Below, in pieces: positions 26,101 to 32,608 of a stretch of DNA of 64,000 nucleotides. Under the pieces are notes generated by a model. That model did not search any database. It saw only the letters and a list, made by a program, of their open reading frames with translations, and was not told the origin of the DNA. The position numbers and the translations under genes are program-made. This DNA is from VXYL01 sp965208525 (GTDB lineage: Bacteria; Pseudomonadota; Gammaproteobacteria; Pseudomonadales; Azotimanducaceae), in assembly GCA_965208525.1 (NCBI GenBank), contig OZ242340.1, positions 2,976,001-3,040,000 of the forward strand, read 5' to 3'. The first letter of the stretch is position 1, and each line of letters opens with the position of its first letter.

Positions 26101-28790
26101 ACCCGGCGGACGCGTCCGGCTGGACGGAGACGGGCGACGTCGGCGCGGCGACGAGCGCGACGCTCGAGGATCTCGCCGCGGACACGGCCTACCGGGTGCA
26201 GGTCCGCGCGCGCGGGGACGGGACGGGGCCGTGGTCGGCCAGCGGCGCGGGCCGCACGGAGCCGCCGCCGGACACGACGCCGCCGGCGCCGGAAAGCGCG
26301 ACCGTGAACGCGAACACGGCGACGTTGACGTTCGACGAGGACGTGGTCGAGGTGCTGGAGCCGGGCCGGCTGCGGAATCTGGTGATGGTCACGCGCGGCG
26401 GCCCGGACGGCGCGAATCAGCACCCGCAGCGGGCGACGGTGTCGGGGCGGACGGTGACGATGGAGCTCGGCGTGCCGGCCAGGCGGGGACGGACGTACAC
26501 GGTCAAGTACTTCGGCAGCGCGCTCGCGGACGCGGCGGGCAACGCCGTGGAGCCGTTCAGCGGCCTGGCGGCGGAGAACCTGACGCTGCCGACGCTGTGG
26601 AGCGAGAACGCGCGGGCCAGGGAGGCGCCGGGCGCGACGCTCGACTTCGAAGTGCGCATGGACGCCGCGGCGGACGGGACGGTGACAGTGGACTACGCCA
26701 CGGCCGACGGCACGGCGATCGCCGGGGAAGACTACAAGGCGGCCAGCGGCACAGTGACGTTCGCGGCCGGGGAGACGTCGCGGACGGTGTCGGTCGAAGT
26801 GCTCGACGACGCCGTGGACGAGGGCGAGGAGGCGATGCTGCTGCGCTTCTCCAACGCGTCCGGGGCGACGCTGGTGGGCACGGCGGCGCGCAACGGGGCG
26901 ACCGGCGTGATCGAGAACGCCGACCCGCTGCCGAAGGCGTGGCTCGCCCGCTTCGGGCGCGCGGCGGCGGACCAGGCCATGCAGGCGGTGTCCGGGCGGT
27001 TGACGGACGCCGCGGAGCCGATGGGCGCGCTGCGCCTCGGCGGGCTGGAGCAGTACCGCCCGCTCGGCGCGGCGGAGGCGGCCGCCGCGGCGGCGCGCTA
27101 CGACGCCCTCCTGGACGGGCAACGGCACGGTGCCGGTCCGTTCGGTGGCCCCGGACACGGCGGCGGATTCGCGACTGCGGACGCCGGGTTCGGCCCGAGC
27201 GGCGGGTTTGGCCAGGGCGCGCCGTTTGGCGGCTTCGGGGCGCCGGGCGCCGGGTTCGGGCAGGACGCCTCCTTCGGCGCATCGCCGGGCGGTGGGTTCG
27301 GGGCTTCTGGCGCGACGTTCGGGGCGATGCCGGGCCACGCGCCGGGTCTGCCCGGGGGCGGCGCCGGCTTCGGCGCGGCGGCGACGTACGGCGGCTATGG
27401 CGCGCCGGGCGCGACGCACGCCGGCGCGGGGCCGACGTTCGACCTCGGCATGCTGCTCGCCGGGTCGTCGTTCCTGTGGGGGTCCGGGGACGAGGACGCG
27501 GCGGGTCCGCGCCTGACGGCCTGGGGCCGGGGCGCCGCGACGCGCTTCGACGGGCTCGACGACGGCGTGACGCTGTCCGGCGAGGTGTTCGGCGGCACGG
27601 TGGGCGCGGACGTCGAGCGCGGCCGCTGGCTGGCCGGCATCGCGCTTTCGCACGCCGACGGCCGCGGCGACTACAGCGACGCGGAGAGCGGCGCGGCCGG
27701 GGGGATCACGAGCACGCTGACCAGCCTGCACCCGTACCTGCGGGCGTCGCTCAACGAGCGCCTGGACGCCTGGGGCATGCTCGGCTACGGCCGCGGCGGC
27801 CTGCGCCTGGGACTCGGCGAACACCTCGGCACCATCGACACCGAGCTCGAGTCGCGCATGGGCGGGCTGGGGCTGGCCGGCGAGGTGTGGTCGTCCGAGC
27901 GGTTCCGGCTGGCGGCGAAGTCGGACGCCATGTGGTCGAGTACCCGCTCGGCGGCGACCGAGGGCATGGTGGCCGCGAGCGGCGACGCCGGCCGCGCGCG
28001 GATCGCGATGGAGGGCAACGCCCAGTTCGCGCTCGGGGCGCACCAGCTGACGCCGCTGCTGGAGGTCGGCTTGCGCTACGACTTCGGCGACGCCGAGACC
28101 GGCTACGGCGTGGAACTCGGCCTCGGCCTCGGCTACGCCCACGCTTCGGGCCTGTCGCTGGACACCCGCGGGCGCGTGCTGCTCGCGCACGAGGACGACG
28201 GCTACCGCGAATGGGGCGCTTCGGCGTCGCTGCGCTACGAGCCGCGCCCGGACGGCCGCGGGCTGCGCCTGGGCCTCGAATCCTCGCTCGGCGCGGCGTG
28301 GAGCGGCGTGGAGCGGATGTGGTCGATGCGCGACGCCTCGGAGCTCGCGCCCGGCATGGCGGCGCCGCCCGAGTCGCGCCTGACGGCGACCCTGGGCTAC
28401 GGGTTCCGGGCGCCGCTGTGGCGCGGCCTCGCGACGCCGTTCCTGGAGCTGGACGCCGCCGCGTCCGGCCGGCAGCGCGCGGGCGTGCTGCTGCAGCGCG
28501 GCGCGTGGGGTCCGAGGCTGGAGTTCTCCGTCGAGCGGGCGCCGGCGTCCGGCGGCGGCTACGGCGGCCCGACGTTCGGCGGCGCGCCGTCGGCGTCCCC
28601 GGTCCCGGCGGACGCCGGGGCGGCGGCGTTCGAGGCGTCGGCCCCGGTCCCGGCCCTGCGGGAGCACCGGTACCTGCTGCGGTTCAGCATGCCGCTGGGA
28701 GTGCGCGCGGCGACGGCGCGCCCTGCCGACATGCTGGCGCCGGAGGCGGGAGGACCTGGGGACGCGGACGCCGCCGTCGCGGAGCGGTGA
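17145..28790 (+). CDS. Giant multi-domain surface adhesin with C-terminal autotransporter-type barrel
   Basis: Protein of 3881 aa. A signal peptide-like segment lies near residues 28-51 (core ALAAAFVLLLGAGGAKA). Then follow an FN3-like region (60-165), a first SwmB-like domain (172-272), three PKD/REJ-like domains (about 282-366, 477-562, 816-904), eight more SwmB-like domains (about 1157-2140), three cadherin-like repeats (from 2276, 2619, 2832) each followed by FN3, another SwmB-like domain (3046), a Calx-beta domain (3149), a Gly/Phe-rich linker (3329-3432) and a beta-barrel (about 3432-3881). Long near-identical blocks show recent internal duplication. The GTG at 17145 is the first start after an in-frame TAG and has no clear ribosome site, so the start is uncertain. 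Expected outer-membrane anchored; partner unknown. Confidence 0.85.
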   Translation: MGRAFLHGLGTGSSTVSGQAPGRRRERHGRLSAACALAAAFVLLLGAGGAKAESHKVSLELGRDLTNSVAAHAPTGTAEPGPGAGEITLRWQPANTGPQGTSFWRIYAKQQSSGNVTQIWTEIGNFSTRSYTFTGLKAGVTWTVGVARTRGRFGSGFTPHNGDIAQARLQAPPPPLAIDSASVDGATVKLVFSVEIDGNSVPAKGSFSVSLGGVAQAPTGVSVSGKTLTLALATAAAAGQGGLLTYTKPRTKPLRDVFGREVKGFANLTVVNATGGVATADAGADQGVQTGASVTLEGSGASTRTSPTLTYAWKQTAGVPVTLSGATTTELTFTAPSVRTDLVFALTVNDGMADSAPDTVTVRVRPPSNPSTAPCVHPAPAGTTYWGGSLLDSVTATDDTIRFAGTGLAAALNSFWFCRPDGTRDTLAQDVRGGSSGTVTGLAKGTTYWLAVKWTTIHDEVRWQDWQAVTTTGSATAAAGEDQEVLTGATVTLDGSGSSTTRSGATLTYAWTQTAGATVPLSSTTAQAPTFTAPTVRTNLVFSLVVNDGADSPADTVTVRVRPPPNPSSAPCVHPSTGRGTPGIAPFNLTIQSTGDSSFSFTPVNRIGAVHDLFLCRPSGTREEVASGVGPLHVQTVQGLASATTYWVTMERTVGGVLDWTPWVAATTTGAASIRRVAFANAPASGDSYLLGETIRATVTWSVPVTVDTRGPNENLHLRLDLGADDANYVNSRKLMRYASGSPTDTLTFEYAVQPGDVDPDGVWVQTESASVHNLVVRAKGATIRNGTHDAGNTLSGLPTTGDAGRKVDGTSTARAAAGEDREVLTGASVTLSGSGSSTTGSTTFTYRWTQTGGETVTLTGATSATPSFTAPTVRTDLVFSLTVSDGAVDSPPDTVTVRVRPPPNPSSAPCVHPRPADENWLSAGDWFFDETVTDSSISFRGFIGGTAQLSYWLCRPNGVRTTLSQNVANSHTEMISSLESGTTYWVALKQTVSGSAVNTGWQDWRAFTTTGAASIRRVAFANAPASGDTYLLGETIRAAVTWSAPVTVDAKGSNDNVLLRLDLGEDDQSYGNSQRLMSYVSGSPTDTLTFEYEVQSGDLDRDGVWVQTESATAHNLVVLTNGATIRNGTTTASNVRAGLPTRGDAGRKVDGTGRVTAVKSAVVTGTTLELTFNEALDASSVPAAVAFTVQRTPPAGSAERVRLTGTPAIDGARVTLTLATAVARGDAVTVGYQAPARNPLRNAAGTPVPDFADRAVTNATANSGDTVKPTLVQGKIHGSAVELVFSEALDGSAVPATDRFALRPALGAVSGVAVNGRRITFTTATASTAALSMSVGITAPTGIRDLNGNALDAVSGFALINTQAADPGKPALVATNPAVVDGAALTLKFDKVLHAATVPGPGAFTVTVAGAGRDVAGTAVSGSAVVLTLAAPAAKGETVTVSFDASKGAIQNPWGTRADGFTGQAAVNTTANRAPVFSAGASTIAAPSGTSVSLGAEASDPDGDEVTYALRLGRDDTHVPGELHHDTGTGSVRFMARDGCELANLVSAPNPLLTVVTVTATDAHGATAERSLTFSTAWTCEAPALTALSVAGTAVTLTFDENLAATTAKQRGDLRYAFTVQGGYHLGTPVVNQSPDVAVDGATVTLTLGSGVPPGGKASVTYHAARAASLGAGLRDTDGNAVGSFERTATAAAGTARPLLEAARVAGTSLTLTFDRALDEGSAPAGSRFWVETRSVDGRTAPRSVEGTGTARVDGKQVAVRLAASVEQYERAYVWYRKGDDANPLRAASSGPEVAEIWGFLGVEVDDRTAPQFGSAVLAGTKLTLYYGETLDRHSTPAAGDFVVTAAGTEQTVSGVKVHASAVALTLGAEIDLGVAVEVSYTADEEPIRDLVGNDAANLSREEAINKGPDAPGTLGLLGTEPAVAQHGVLTLTWNQPLDPAHVPGTDAFTLSQSEAREVTSVTVRGATVVLGLSRWVTSCSKPFTVAYAKSNAGTGNELRDIWGREPDGFAAQAVTIKDLELPWCPIVRGAVRGVDGEAALALRFDRRLRRSPAPSREAFTVRSHGGGDAPQGPVQVDEVGFPADPAGLRLRLARALAAGERLTVSYRRPPTGAALRDADGNAAAPFSTEAVVGAGGPPAVTAVAMASTPAGGDTYALGETIQVAVTFDAAVTVATAGGTPALTIDMDPADWGEKQAAYASGTGTETLVFAHEVVEPNYSTEGVAVLADTLAPNGGTIRSAGGADAVLAHDGRAHDPEHKVDWQRAPAPPSAPAFDDGDDAALAIDENHEDGAEVGTVAATDADGDAPTYSLSGDDAEHFAIGADGAISVASGTTLDHEEKASYAFTAAVTDGEDADGAAEETATADDTIAVTVSVANVEEPPGAPTDLALEAASTLALTASWTAPADTGALDIAGYELRWYAGAADPADASDWTETGDVGTETAATIAGLGADTAYRVQVRARGDGAGPWSASAPGRTAAPPAATGVAMASAPAGGETYALGETIKVAVTFDAAVTVDTEGGTPALTIDMDPAEWGEKQAAYASGTGTETLVFAHEVVEPNYSTQGVAVLADTLVLNGGTIRASTTGADADLGHDGRDHDPAHKVDWQRAPATPSAPAFDDGDAAALSIEENHADAAVVGTVAATDADGDAPSYSLSGDDAEHFAIGADGAISVASGTTLDRETKASYAFTAEVTDGEDGDGNAEATPTADDTIAVTVAVTNVEEPPGAPTRVTASAASATELSVGWTAPADTGALGIAGYELRWYVGSADPADDSDWTETGDVGTETSATIADLAADTAYRVQARARGDGTGPWSASGSGRTALPATAPAFDDGDGAEFSLAENHADGAAVGTVAATDADGDVPAYSLSGDDAADFAIGAGGAITVRSGTTLDFEAQARYAFTAEVTDGEDADGNAEATPTADDTIAVTVSVTNVEEPPGAPTGVSASAVSATELSVSWTAPADSGGLAVAGYALRWFAGDADPADASGWTETGDVGAATSATLEDLAADTAYRVQVRARGDGTGPWSASGAGRTEPPPDTTPPAPESATVNANTATLTFDEDVVEVLEPGRLRNLVMVTRGGPDGANQHPQRATVSGRTVTMELGVPARRGRTYTVKYFGSALADAAGNAVEPFSGLAAENLTLPTLWSENARAREAPGATLDFEVRMDAAADGTVTVDYATADGTAIAGEDYKAASGTVTFAAGETSRTVSVEVLDDAVDEGEEAMLLRFSNASGATLVGTAARNGATGVIENADPLPKAWLARFGRAAADQAMQAVSGRLTDAAEPMGALRLGGLEQYRPLGAAEAAAAAARYDALLDGQRHGAGPFGGPGHGGGFATADAGFGPSGGFGQGAPFGGFGAPGAGFGQDASFGASPGGGFGASGATFGAMPGHAPGLPGGGAGFGAAATYGGYGAPGATHAGAGPTFDLGMLLAGSSFLWGSGDEDAAGPRLTAWGRGAATRFDGLDDGVTLSGEVFGGTVGADVERGRWLAGIALSHADGRGDYSDAESGAAGGITSTLTSLHPYLRASLNERLDAWGMLGYGRGGLRLGLGEHLGTIDTELESRMGGLGLAGEVWSSERFRLAAKSDAMWSSTRSAATEGMVAASGDAGRARIAMEGNAQFALGAHQLTPLLEVGLRYDFGDAETGYGVELGLGLGYAHASGLSLDTRGRVLLAHEDDGYREWGASASLRYEPRPDGRGLRLGLESSLGAAWSGVERMWSMRDASELAPGMAAPPESRLTATLGYGFRAPLWRGLATPFLELDAAASGRQRAGVLLQRGAWGPRLEFSVERAPASGGGYGGPTFGGAPSASPVPADAGAAAFEASAPVPALREHRYLLRFSMPLGVRAATARPADMLAPEAGGPGDADAAVAER

Positions 28791-28843
28791 GCGCGGTTCC
28801 GCGTCGCCGGCGGAGGCTTGGCGCCCGGCGCGGGGCTTGAGCG

Positions 28844-29134
28844 GTGTTCGGGGGCGAGACCTTCATCGAGCGTGTGGCCGACGACGCCCTCGCGCCGGTC
28901 CTGGCGGCGGGCGACTTCGCCTGGATTGATCCGGACGAGCCCGCCGTCGACGGGCGGTTCGTGGCCGTCTGGGAGAACGGTCCCGGCAGCGAGACGCTGG
29001 TGCGGATGCTCGTCGTGGCGGACGGGCGCCGCGTGCTGCGGGGGCTGAATCCGGGCTGGGCGGAGATCGCGGTGCACGGCGACAACGAGACGATGATCCG
29101 CGGCACGGTGGTGTTCGTGGGAGGGGGCGTGTAG
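28844..29134 (+). CDS. S24/LexA-fold protein without catalytic residues
   Basis: Protein of 96 aa resembling the C-terminal S24 peptidase domain of LexA/CI repressors: ALAPVLAAGDFAWIDPDEP matches the M-P-x-L-x-x-GD strand region, followed by VDGRFVAVW and a closing IRGTVVFV. The position of the catalytic Ser is Asp (ADDALAP) and that of the Lys appears to be Arg (LVRMLVV), so self-cleavage is not expected. There is no helix-turn-helix. The start is a GTG 54 bases after the adhesin stop. It may be a remnant of a repressor or a stand-alone dimerisation domain. Confidence 0.6.
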   Translation: MFGGETFIERVADDALAPVLAAGDFAWIDPDEPAVDGRFVAVWENGPGSETLVRMLVVADGRRVLRGLNPGWAEIAVHGDNETMIRGTVVFVGGGV

Positions 29135-29423
29135 CCGGCACGGCGGCGCACGGCCCGGTCCCGGCGCACCCGGTGCGGACGTTGGCACGGGGCCGGCGAC
29201 GGACTCCGGCACCGGACCCCGGCAACGACGCTGCCCGCGTGCTCGGCATCGCCTGCGCGAGCGCGGCCGAGCGTCGCGCGCCCCGTGCGTTCCCCGCTCC
29301 GCACCATCGTCGGGACCCATGCCTACGCGGATTGCGGAGATCGCCCGTTGACGCCGGCCATGCGGCGGTGGCGTCATGGGCGGGCCGGCGAACGGTCGGC
29401 GCATGAACGGGAGGAGGATGCGA
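29135..29423 (+). other. Gap before the small-protein cassette
   Basis: About 290 bases with no supported gene. Open frames here have no start signal and read as random GC-rich sequence. I see no repeat or obvious promoter. Confidence 0.5.
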
Positions 29424-29606
29424 ATGATGGAGAGGATGCCGACCACCCTGCCGAGTCCGGTGGACCGCGGGGAGTTCCGGTTCGTGGCGGTCGATGCGGC
29501 CGGGGCGGTGTGGCACTGGATCGACAGGGACATGGTGTGGGCGCGCCAGCGGGCGGAACCGGAACCCGCGGCCCGGAATCCCGAGGGCGGCGAGGTGGTG
29601 CATTGA
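29424..29606 (+). CDS. Small conserved protein, cassette copy 1
   Basis: A 60-aa protein with a close paralogue at 36333-36512: both contain RMPTTLPSPVDR, EFRFVAVDA, GAVW and DMVW in the same order. The pattern suggests a small beta-strand fold. The ATG at 29424 follows GGGAGGAGG. The gene is followed by the structured repeat at 29641 and by the 128-aa gene, an arrangement partly repeated elsewhere in the element. I do not recognise a family. Conservation of two diverged copies with equal ribosome sites argues that it is a real gene. Confidence 0.7.
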   Translation: MMERMPTTLPSPVDRGEFRFVAVDAAGAVWHWIDRDMVWARQRAEPEPAARNPEGGEVVH

Positions 29607-29640
29607 CGGCTGCGCCTGGGCGTCGGGGCGCGCCCTGCGG

Positions 29641-29728
29641 TAGGGATGGAAGCCCGTAGGGCCGAGGCTCGGCTTGCCGAGGCCCGGTGCGCGGCACGAC
29701 AGCCCGGCCCCGCAGGGGAGCGCCCACC
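29641..29728 (+). repeat. Dispersed structured repeat, copy A
   Basis: Begins TAGGGATGGAAGCCCG and contains nested hairpins, CTCGGC/GCCGAG inside a CCGAG/CCCGG stem, then GTGC/GCAC and CCCC/GGGG. Related copies are at 31545-31640, 36553-36640 and (partial) 42739-42778. It lies between the small-protein gene and the 128-aa gene, and so may be part of the leader of the latter. Confidence 0.8.
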
Positions 29729-29762
29729 AAGGGCCCAGGACCTGGAGAACGGGGAGACCGCA

Positions 29763-30148
29763 TGAAACGGGAACACTACGAACACGGCTTCGCGCCGGCC
29801 GACTGGGACGCCGCGAAGGCGGAGGCGCGGCAGGCCATGGTCGCGGCGGCGGGGCGCAGGGGACTGATCGCCTACTCCGAACTCGCGGCCGCCATACGCA
29901 CCATCGACCTGGAGCCGCAAAGCACCCATCTCGCGCACATGCTCGGCGAGATCTCGTCCGCGGAGGACGCGGCGGGACGCGGCATGCTGACCGTCGTGGT
30001 CGTGCACAAGTCGGGCGACGGGATGCCCGGGGCGGGATTCTTCGAGCTGGCCCGCTCGCTGGGACGCGACACGCGCGACAAGGTGGCGTTCTGGGCGGGC
30101 GAACTGAAGAAGGTCCACGCCACCTGGTCGAGCGCGGCGCAAGGGTAG
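29763..30148 (+). CDS. 128-aa protein, intact member of a decaying family
   Basis: Unrecognised protein of 128 aa. The ATG follows GGGGAGA. Notable segments are LIAYSELAAAI, THLAHMLGEISSAED, MLTVVVVHKSGD and the C-terminal AFWAGELKKVHATW; the strand-loop pattern around VVVVHKSGDGMPG suggests a compact alpha/beta fold. Remnants of paralogues occur at 36671-36744 (LGEIS region) and 31744-31790 (C-terminal region), each downstream of a copy of the structured repeat. It appears to be a cargo gene of a mobile cassette; function unknown. Confidence 0.7.
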
Positions 30149-30308
30149 CGGCAGGGGGCGGGTGGAACGGGCGCAGGGAACGATTCCGCGCGCGCGGCGT
30201 ATACTGTATGGATAGCCATGCACCGCGCCGCGTCGGGCTCGAAGCGGACCGACCGAGGGGGCGCGGGAACGGCGGCGGCAGGGCAACGGCTTCGAGGAGG
30301 AATCGGCC

Positions 30309-31421
30309 ATGACACAGGACGCGATCGACGATCTGGGGCGCATCGAAGGCTACCCGCCCGCGCCCGTCAAGCGCGCGGCGTACAGCGACCGCACCGCCTG
30401 GCTGATGGCGGTGCTCGCGGAACTCGCCTACACGCCGTTCGACCAGGACGACGACAGCTCGATCCTGGCGCTCGCGCGCGAGCTCGCCGAACTCGCGGAC
30501 CGCGACCGGATCGCGGAGCGGCTGAAGGAGCTGGCGGCGGTCCTGGGGTCGGGCCGGGGCGGGCCGACGGCGGGCAGGGACAACGCGCCGCTGCGCCAGG
30601 CGCTCGCCGCCGGCGGGTTCGCGCTGAAGGGCGTGCTGTTCGACGGCGGGACCGACACGCAGGGCTACGTGGCCGTGCGCCGCCCCGGCGACGGGCCGGG
30701 GATGGCCGTGCTGGCGTTCCGCGGCACGCAGCAGGTGCAGGACTGGATGACGAACCTGGACGCCGTGACGACCCCGGTGTCGAGCTCGGCGGGCGACACG
30801 CTCGGCCACGTGCACAAGGGTTTCAACGGCGCGTTCCTCTCGGTGCGGCGGCGCATCGAGGAGCTGCTCGCGGGCGACGAGGACCTGCCGCTGTTCATCA
30901 CCGGGCACTCGCTGGGCGGCGCGCTGGCGACGCTCGCGACCTGGTACCTGCCGGGCCACAGCCTGGCCGCCTGCTACACGTTCGGCGCGCCGCGGGTCGG
31001 CGACAGCGGCCTGATCGACCGTTTCCGCACGCCGATCTACCGCATCGTGAACGGCGTCGACCCGGTGCCGTTCGTGCCGCCGTCGGGTCGAGCCGTCTCG
31101 TTCGCGAAGCACGCGCTGCGCCTGGTCGGCACGCTGATCGGCCCGGTCGAGCGGGCGGCCGACCGGCTCGTCAAGTACCAGGGCTACCGGCACTACGGAT
31201 TCATGCGCTACCTGAACATCTGCGCCGCCGGGCCGGACGGCGACTTCCCGCGCCTGCGCGTCGAGTTCGCGGTCTCGCCGTCGGTGCGCATGGGGCGCGC
31301 GATCGCCCGGCGGCTGCGCGGGGAGTTCACCCGCGGGCCGCGCGTCGACCGGTACCACAACATGGACCTCTACCGCGCGAAGCTCCGGGCGTTCGCCAGG
31401 AAGCGGCAGCAGCGCCTGTAG
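30309..31421 (+). CDS. Class 3 lipase family protein
   Basis: Alpha/beta-hydrolase of 370 aa of the fungal-type lipase (class 3) family. The nucleophile elbow is GHSLGG with Ser201; an Asp follows in NGVDPVP and a His candidate lies in RYHNMD near the C-terminus. The oxyanion-side strand reads VLAFRGTQQVQDW. There is no signal peptide, so it should act in the cytoplasm, on membrane lipids or acyl esters. The ATG is fixed by GAGGAGG nine bases upstream. A stand-alone cytoplasmic lipase inside a mobile element could be a toxic effector, but no partner gene supports this here. Confidence 0.82.
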   Translation: MTQDAIDDLGRIEGYPPAPVKRAAYSDRTAWLMAVLAELAYTPFDQDDDSSILALARELAELADRDRIAERLKELAAVLGSGRGGPTAGRDNAPLRQALAAGGFALKGVLFDGGTDTQGYVAVRRPGDGPGMAVLAFRGTQQVQDWMTNLDAVTTPVSSSAGDTLGHVHKGFNGAFLSVRRRIEELLAGDEDLPLFITGHSLGGALATLATWYLPGHSLAACYTFGAPRVGDSGLIDRFRTPIYRIVNGVDPVPFVPPSGRAVSFAKHALRLVGTLIGPVERAADRLVKYQGYRHYGFMRYLNICAAGPDGDFPRLRVEFAVSPSVRMGRAIARRLRGEFTRGPRVDRYHNMDLYRAKLRAFARKRQQRL

Positions 31422-31425
31422 CGGA

Positions 31426-31470
31426 ACGACGAGGACGGGGTGTGGGCGCGCGAGCGGGCAGGAACGTTGT
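31426..31470 (+). pseudogene. Remnant of the small-protein gene, cassette copy 2
   Basis: GACGAGGACGGGGTGTGGG and the following bases resemble the DEDMVW region of the 29424 and 36333 genes. Only about 45 bases remain, directly after the lipase stop. Confidence 0.5.
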
Positions 31471-31544
31471 CGACGGTGGTCGACGTCAAGAGCGCGGACG
31501 CGGCACGGAGCGAGCGGGAAGCGCGGGTCGGCCGCCGGTCGCGC

Positions 31545-31640
31545 CCGCGATAGGGATGGAAGCCCGGCAGGGCCGAGACTCGCCTGCGAGGCTCGGTGCG
31601 AAGCACGACAGCCCGGGCCCGAAGGGCATCGCCCATCCCC
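31545..31640 (+). repeat. Dispersed structured repeat, copy B
   Basis: Same core as copy A (GATAGGGATGGAAGCCC ... GCACGACAGCCCGG). The inner hairpin reads CTCGC/GCGAG here, and the last stem GCCC/GGGC, so paired positions change together between copies. Confidence 0.8.
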
Positions 31641-31743
31641 CGGGAGCGCAAGTGGCAGGACAGGGGATCACGACAGAGAAGGAAGGACATGCACCGGGAC
31701 GACTCGATGACGGCTGTCTAGAGAAAGCCGGGCGGTCGCGAGG

Positions 31744-31790
31744 CGTACTGGATCGGGAACTGGAGAAGGTGTACGGGGCCCTGGTCGCCC
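31744..31790 (+). pseudogene. C-terminal remnant of a 128-aa-family gene
   Basis: The stretch encoding TACTGG ... GAACTGGAGAAGGTG ... CTGGTCG aligns by eye with the 3' end of the 29763 gene (FWAGELKKVHATW). The rest of the gene is missing and the frame is broken. Confidence 0.5.
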
Positions 31791-31850
31791 GAACGGGGAA
31801 CGGATGACCTCCCGCCGCGCCGGTACGGATGGAATGGCGGGAGCGGCGAC

Positions 31851-32230
31851 GTGAATGCCGACGCATTGGCGATCTGCTGCGCGGACATCGGCTCCATCAG
31901 GAACGACAACTTCGGCTGGGCCGTGGTGCACGGCGGCAGGCAGCGTGGCGGGAAGGCGATCGGCGGGCTGGTCGAGGAGGTGGTCGGCAGCCTGGCGGCG
32001 GGCGTCAAGGTCGCGCTTGGATTCGAGTGTCCCCTGTGAGTCCCGGTGCCGGACGACCCCTCGGGGCTGACCACCGGGCGGGCGGTGGACGGCAACAAGG
32101 CGTGGTCGGCCGGGGCGGGGGCAGGTGTGTTGGCAGCGGGACTGACAGAGAGACCGCCTGGATCCTGCGCGAGATCGGTCGGGGCCTGGAAGATACGGGC
32201 GCGTCGCTGCCCCCGGCGTATAGGCGCTGA
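31851..32230 (+). pseudogene. DUF429-like (RNase H-fold) gene with an in-frame TGA and a frameshift
   Basis: The first 62 codons read as a DUF429-like N-terminus (ADIGSIRNDNFGWAV, then VALGFECPL). A TGA follows, and the same frame continues with VPVPDDPSGLTTGRAVDGN and GAGAGVLAAGLTE, as expected for an uninterrupted family member. A second break near 32140 moves the reading to another frame (ETAWILREIGRGLED), which ends at 32230. The normal C-terminal half is absent. Two independent lesions plus truncation make this a decayed gene. A GTG at 31851 is the likely former start. Confidence 0.65.
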
Positions 32231-32608
32231 GGAAGGGCCGCCCGAAGTAGTGCCTCGTCGGGAAACGGACGCGAGGATGTCGCGAATGCGCGCCTTGACC
32301 GAGTGGTCTTGCCAAATGGACATTGAAACTCCGTCAGGGAAGGGCGGCCGGTGTCGGAATGCCGAGGCGGCGGACGGGCTAGATGACGGTGTGCGTCGCT
32401 CGCGTTGGGCGGGGTGGATGGTGGTCCGGAAAGGGAGGGCGTTTCGCGCGCCGGGGACTGGGCTGGTTCGACTATGGATCCGTCGGTTGGCCTTTTATAC
32501 TCGTGGGCGTGCATTCTTGTATCTCCTTGGCCCGGCTGGGTGTTGTCGGTTGAGGGGCTTCGGGATTTGCGGTGAGGTTGGGCTGACCGGGCCTAGGGGA
32601 GCACTCGG
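32231..32608 (+). other. Gene-free stretch downstream of the dead DUF429-like gene
   Basis: About 380 bases, less GC-rich than the surroundings. It holds no supported gene; GGCCTTTTATACTCG near 32490 could be promoter-like, but nothing obvious lies downstream of it on the plus strand. Confidence 0.4.

Noticed and set aside
16500..28667. A 4055-codon open frame on the minus strand
   Set aside because: Opposite-strand shadow of the giant adhesin; extremely Arg-rich, crosses the GCCGA array and the promoter region, and has no motif.
30196..30230. LexA-box-like sequence (TATACTGTATGGATAG) before the lipase
   Set aside because: Only one half-site fits; the matching ACAG half is absent. It may simply be the -10 region of the lipase promoter.
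31851..32045. Selenocysteine at the in-frame TGA of the DUF429-like gene
   Set aside because: A second frameshift and a missing C-terminus show decay, and no convincing SECIS hairpin follows the TGA.
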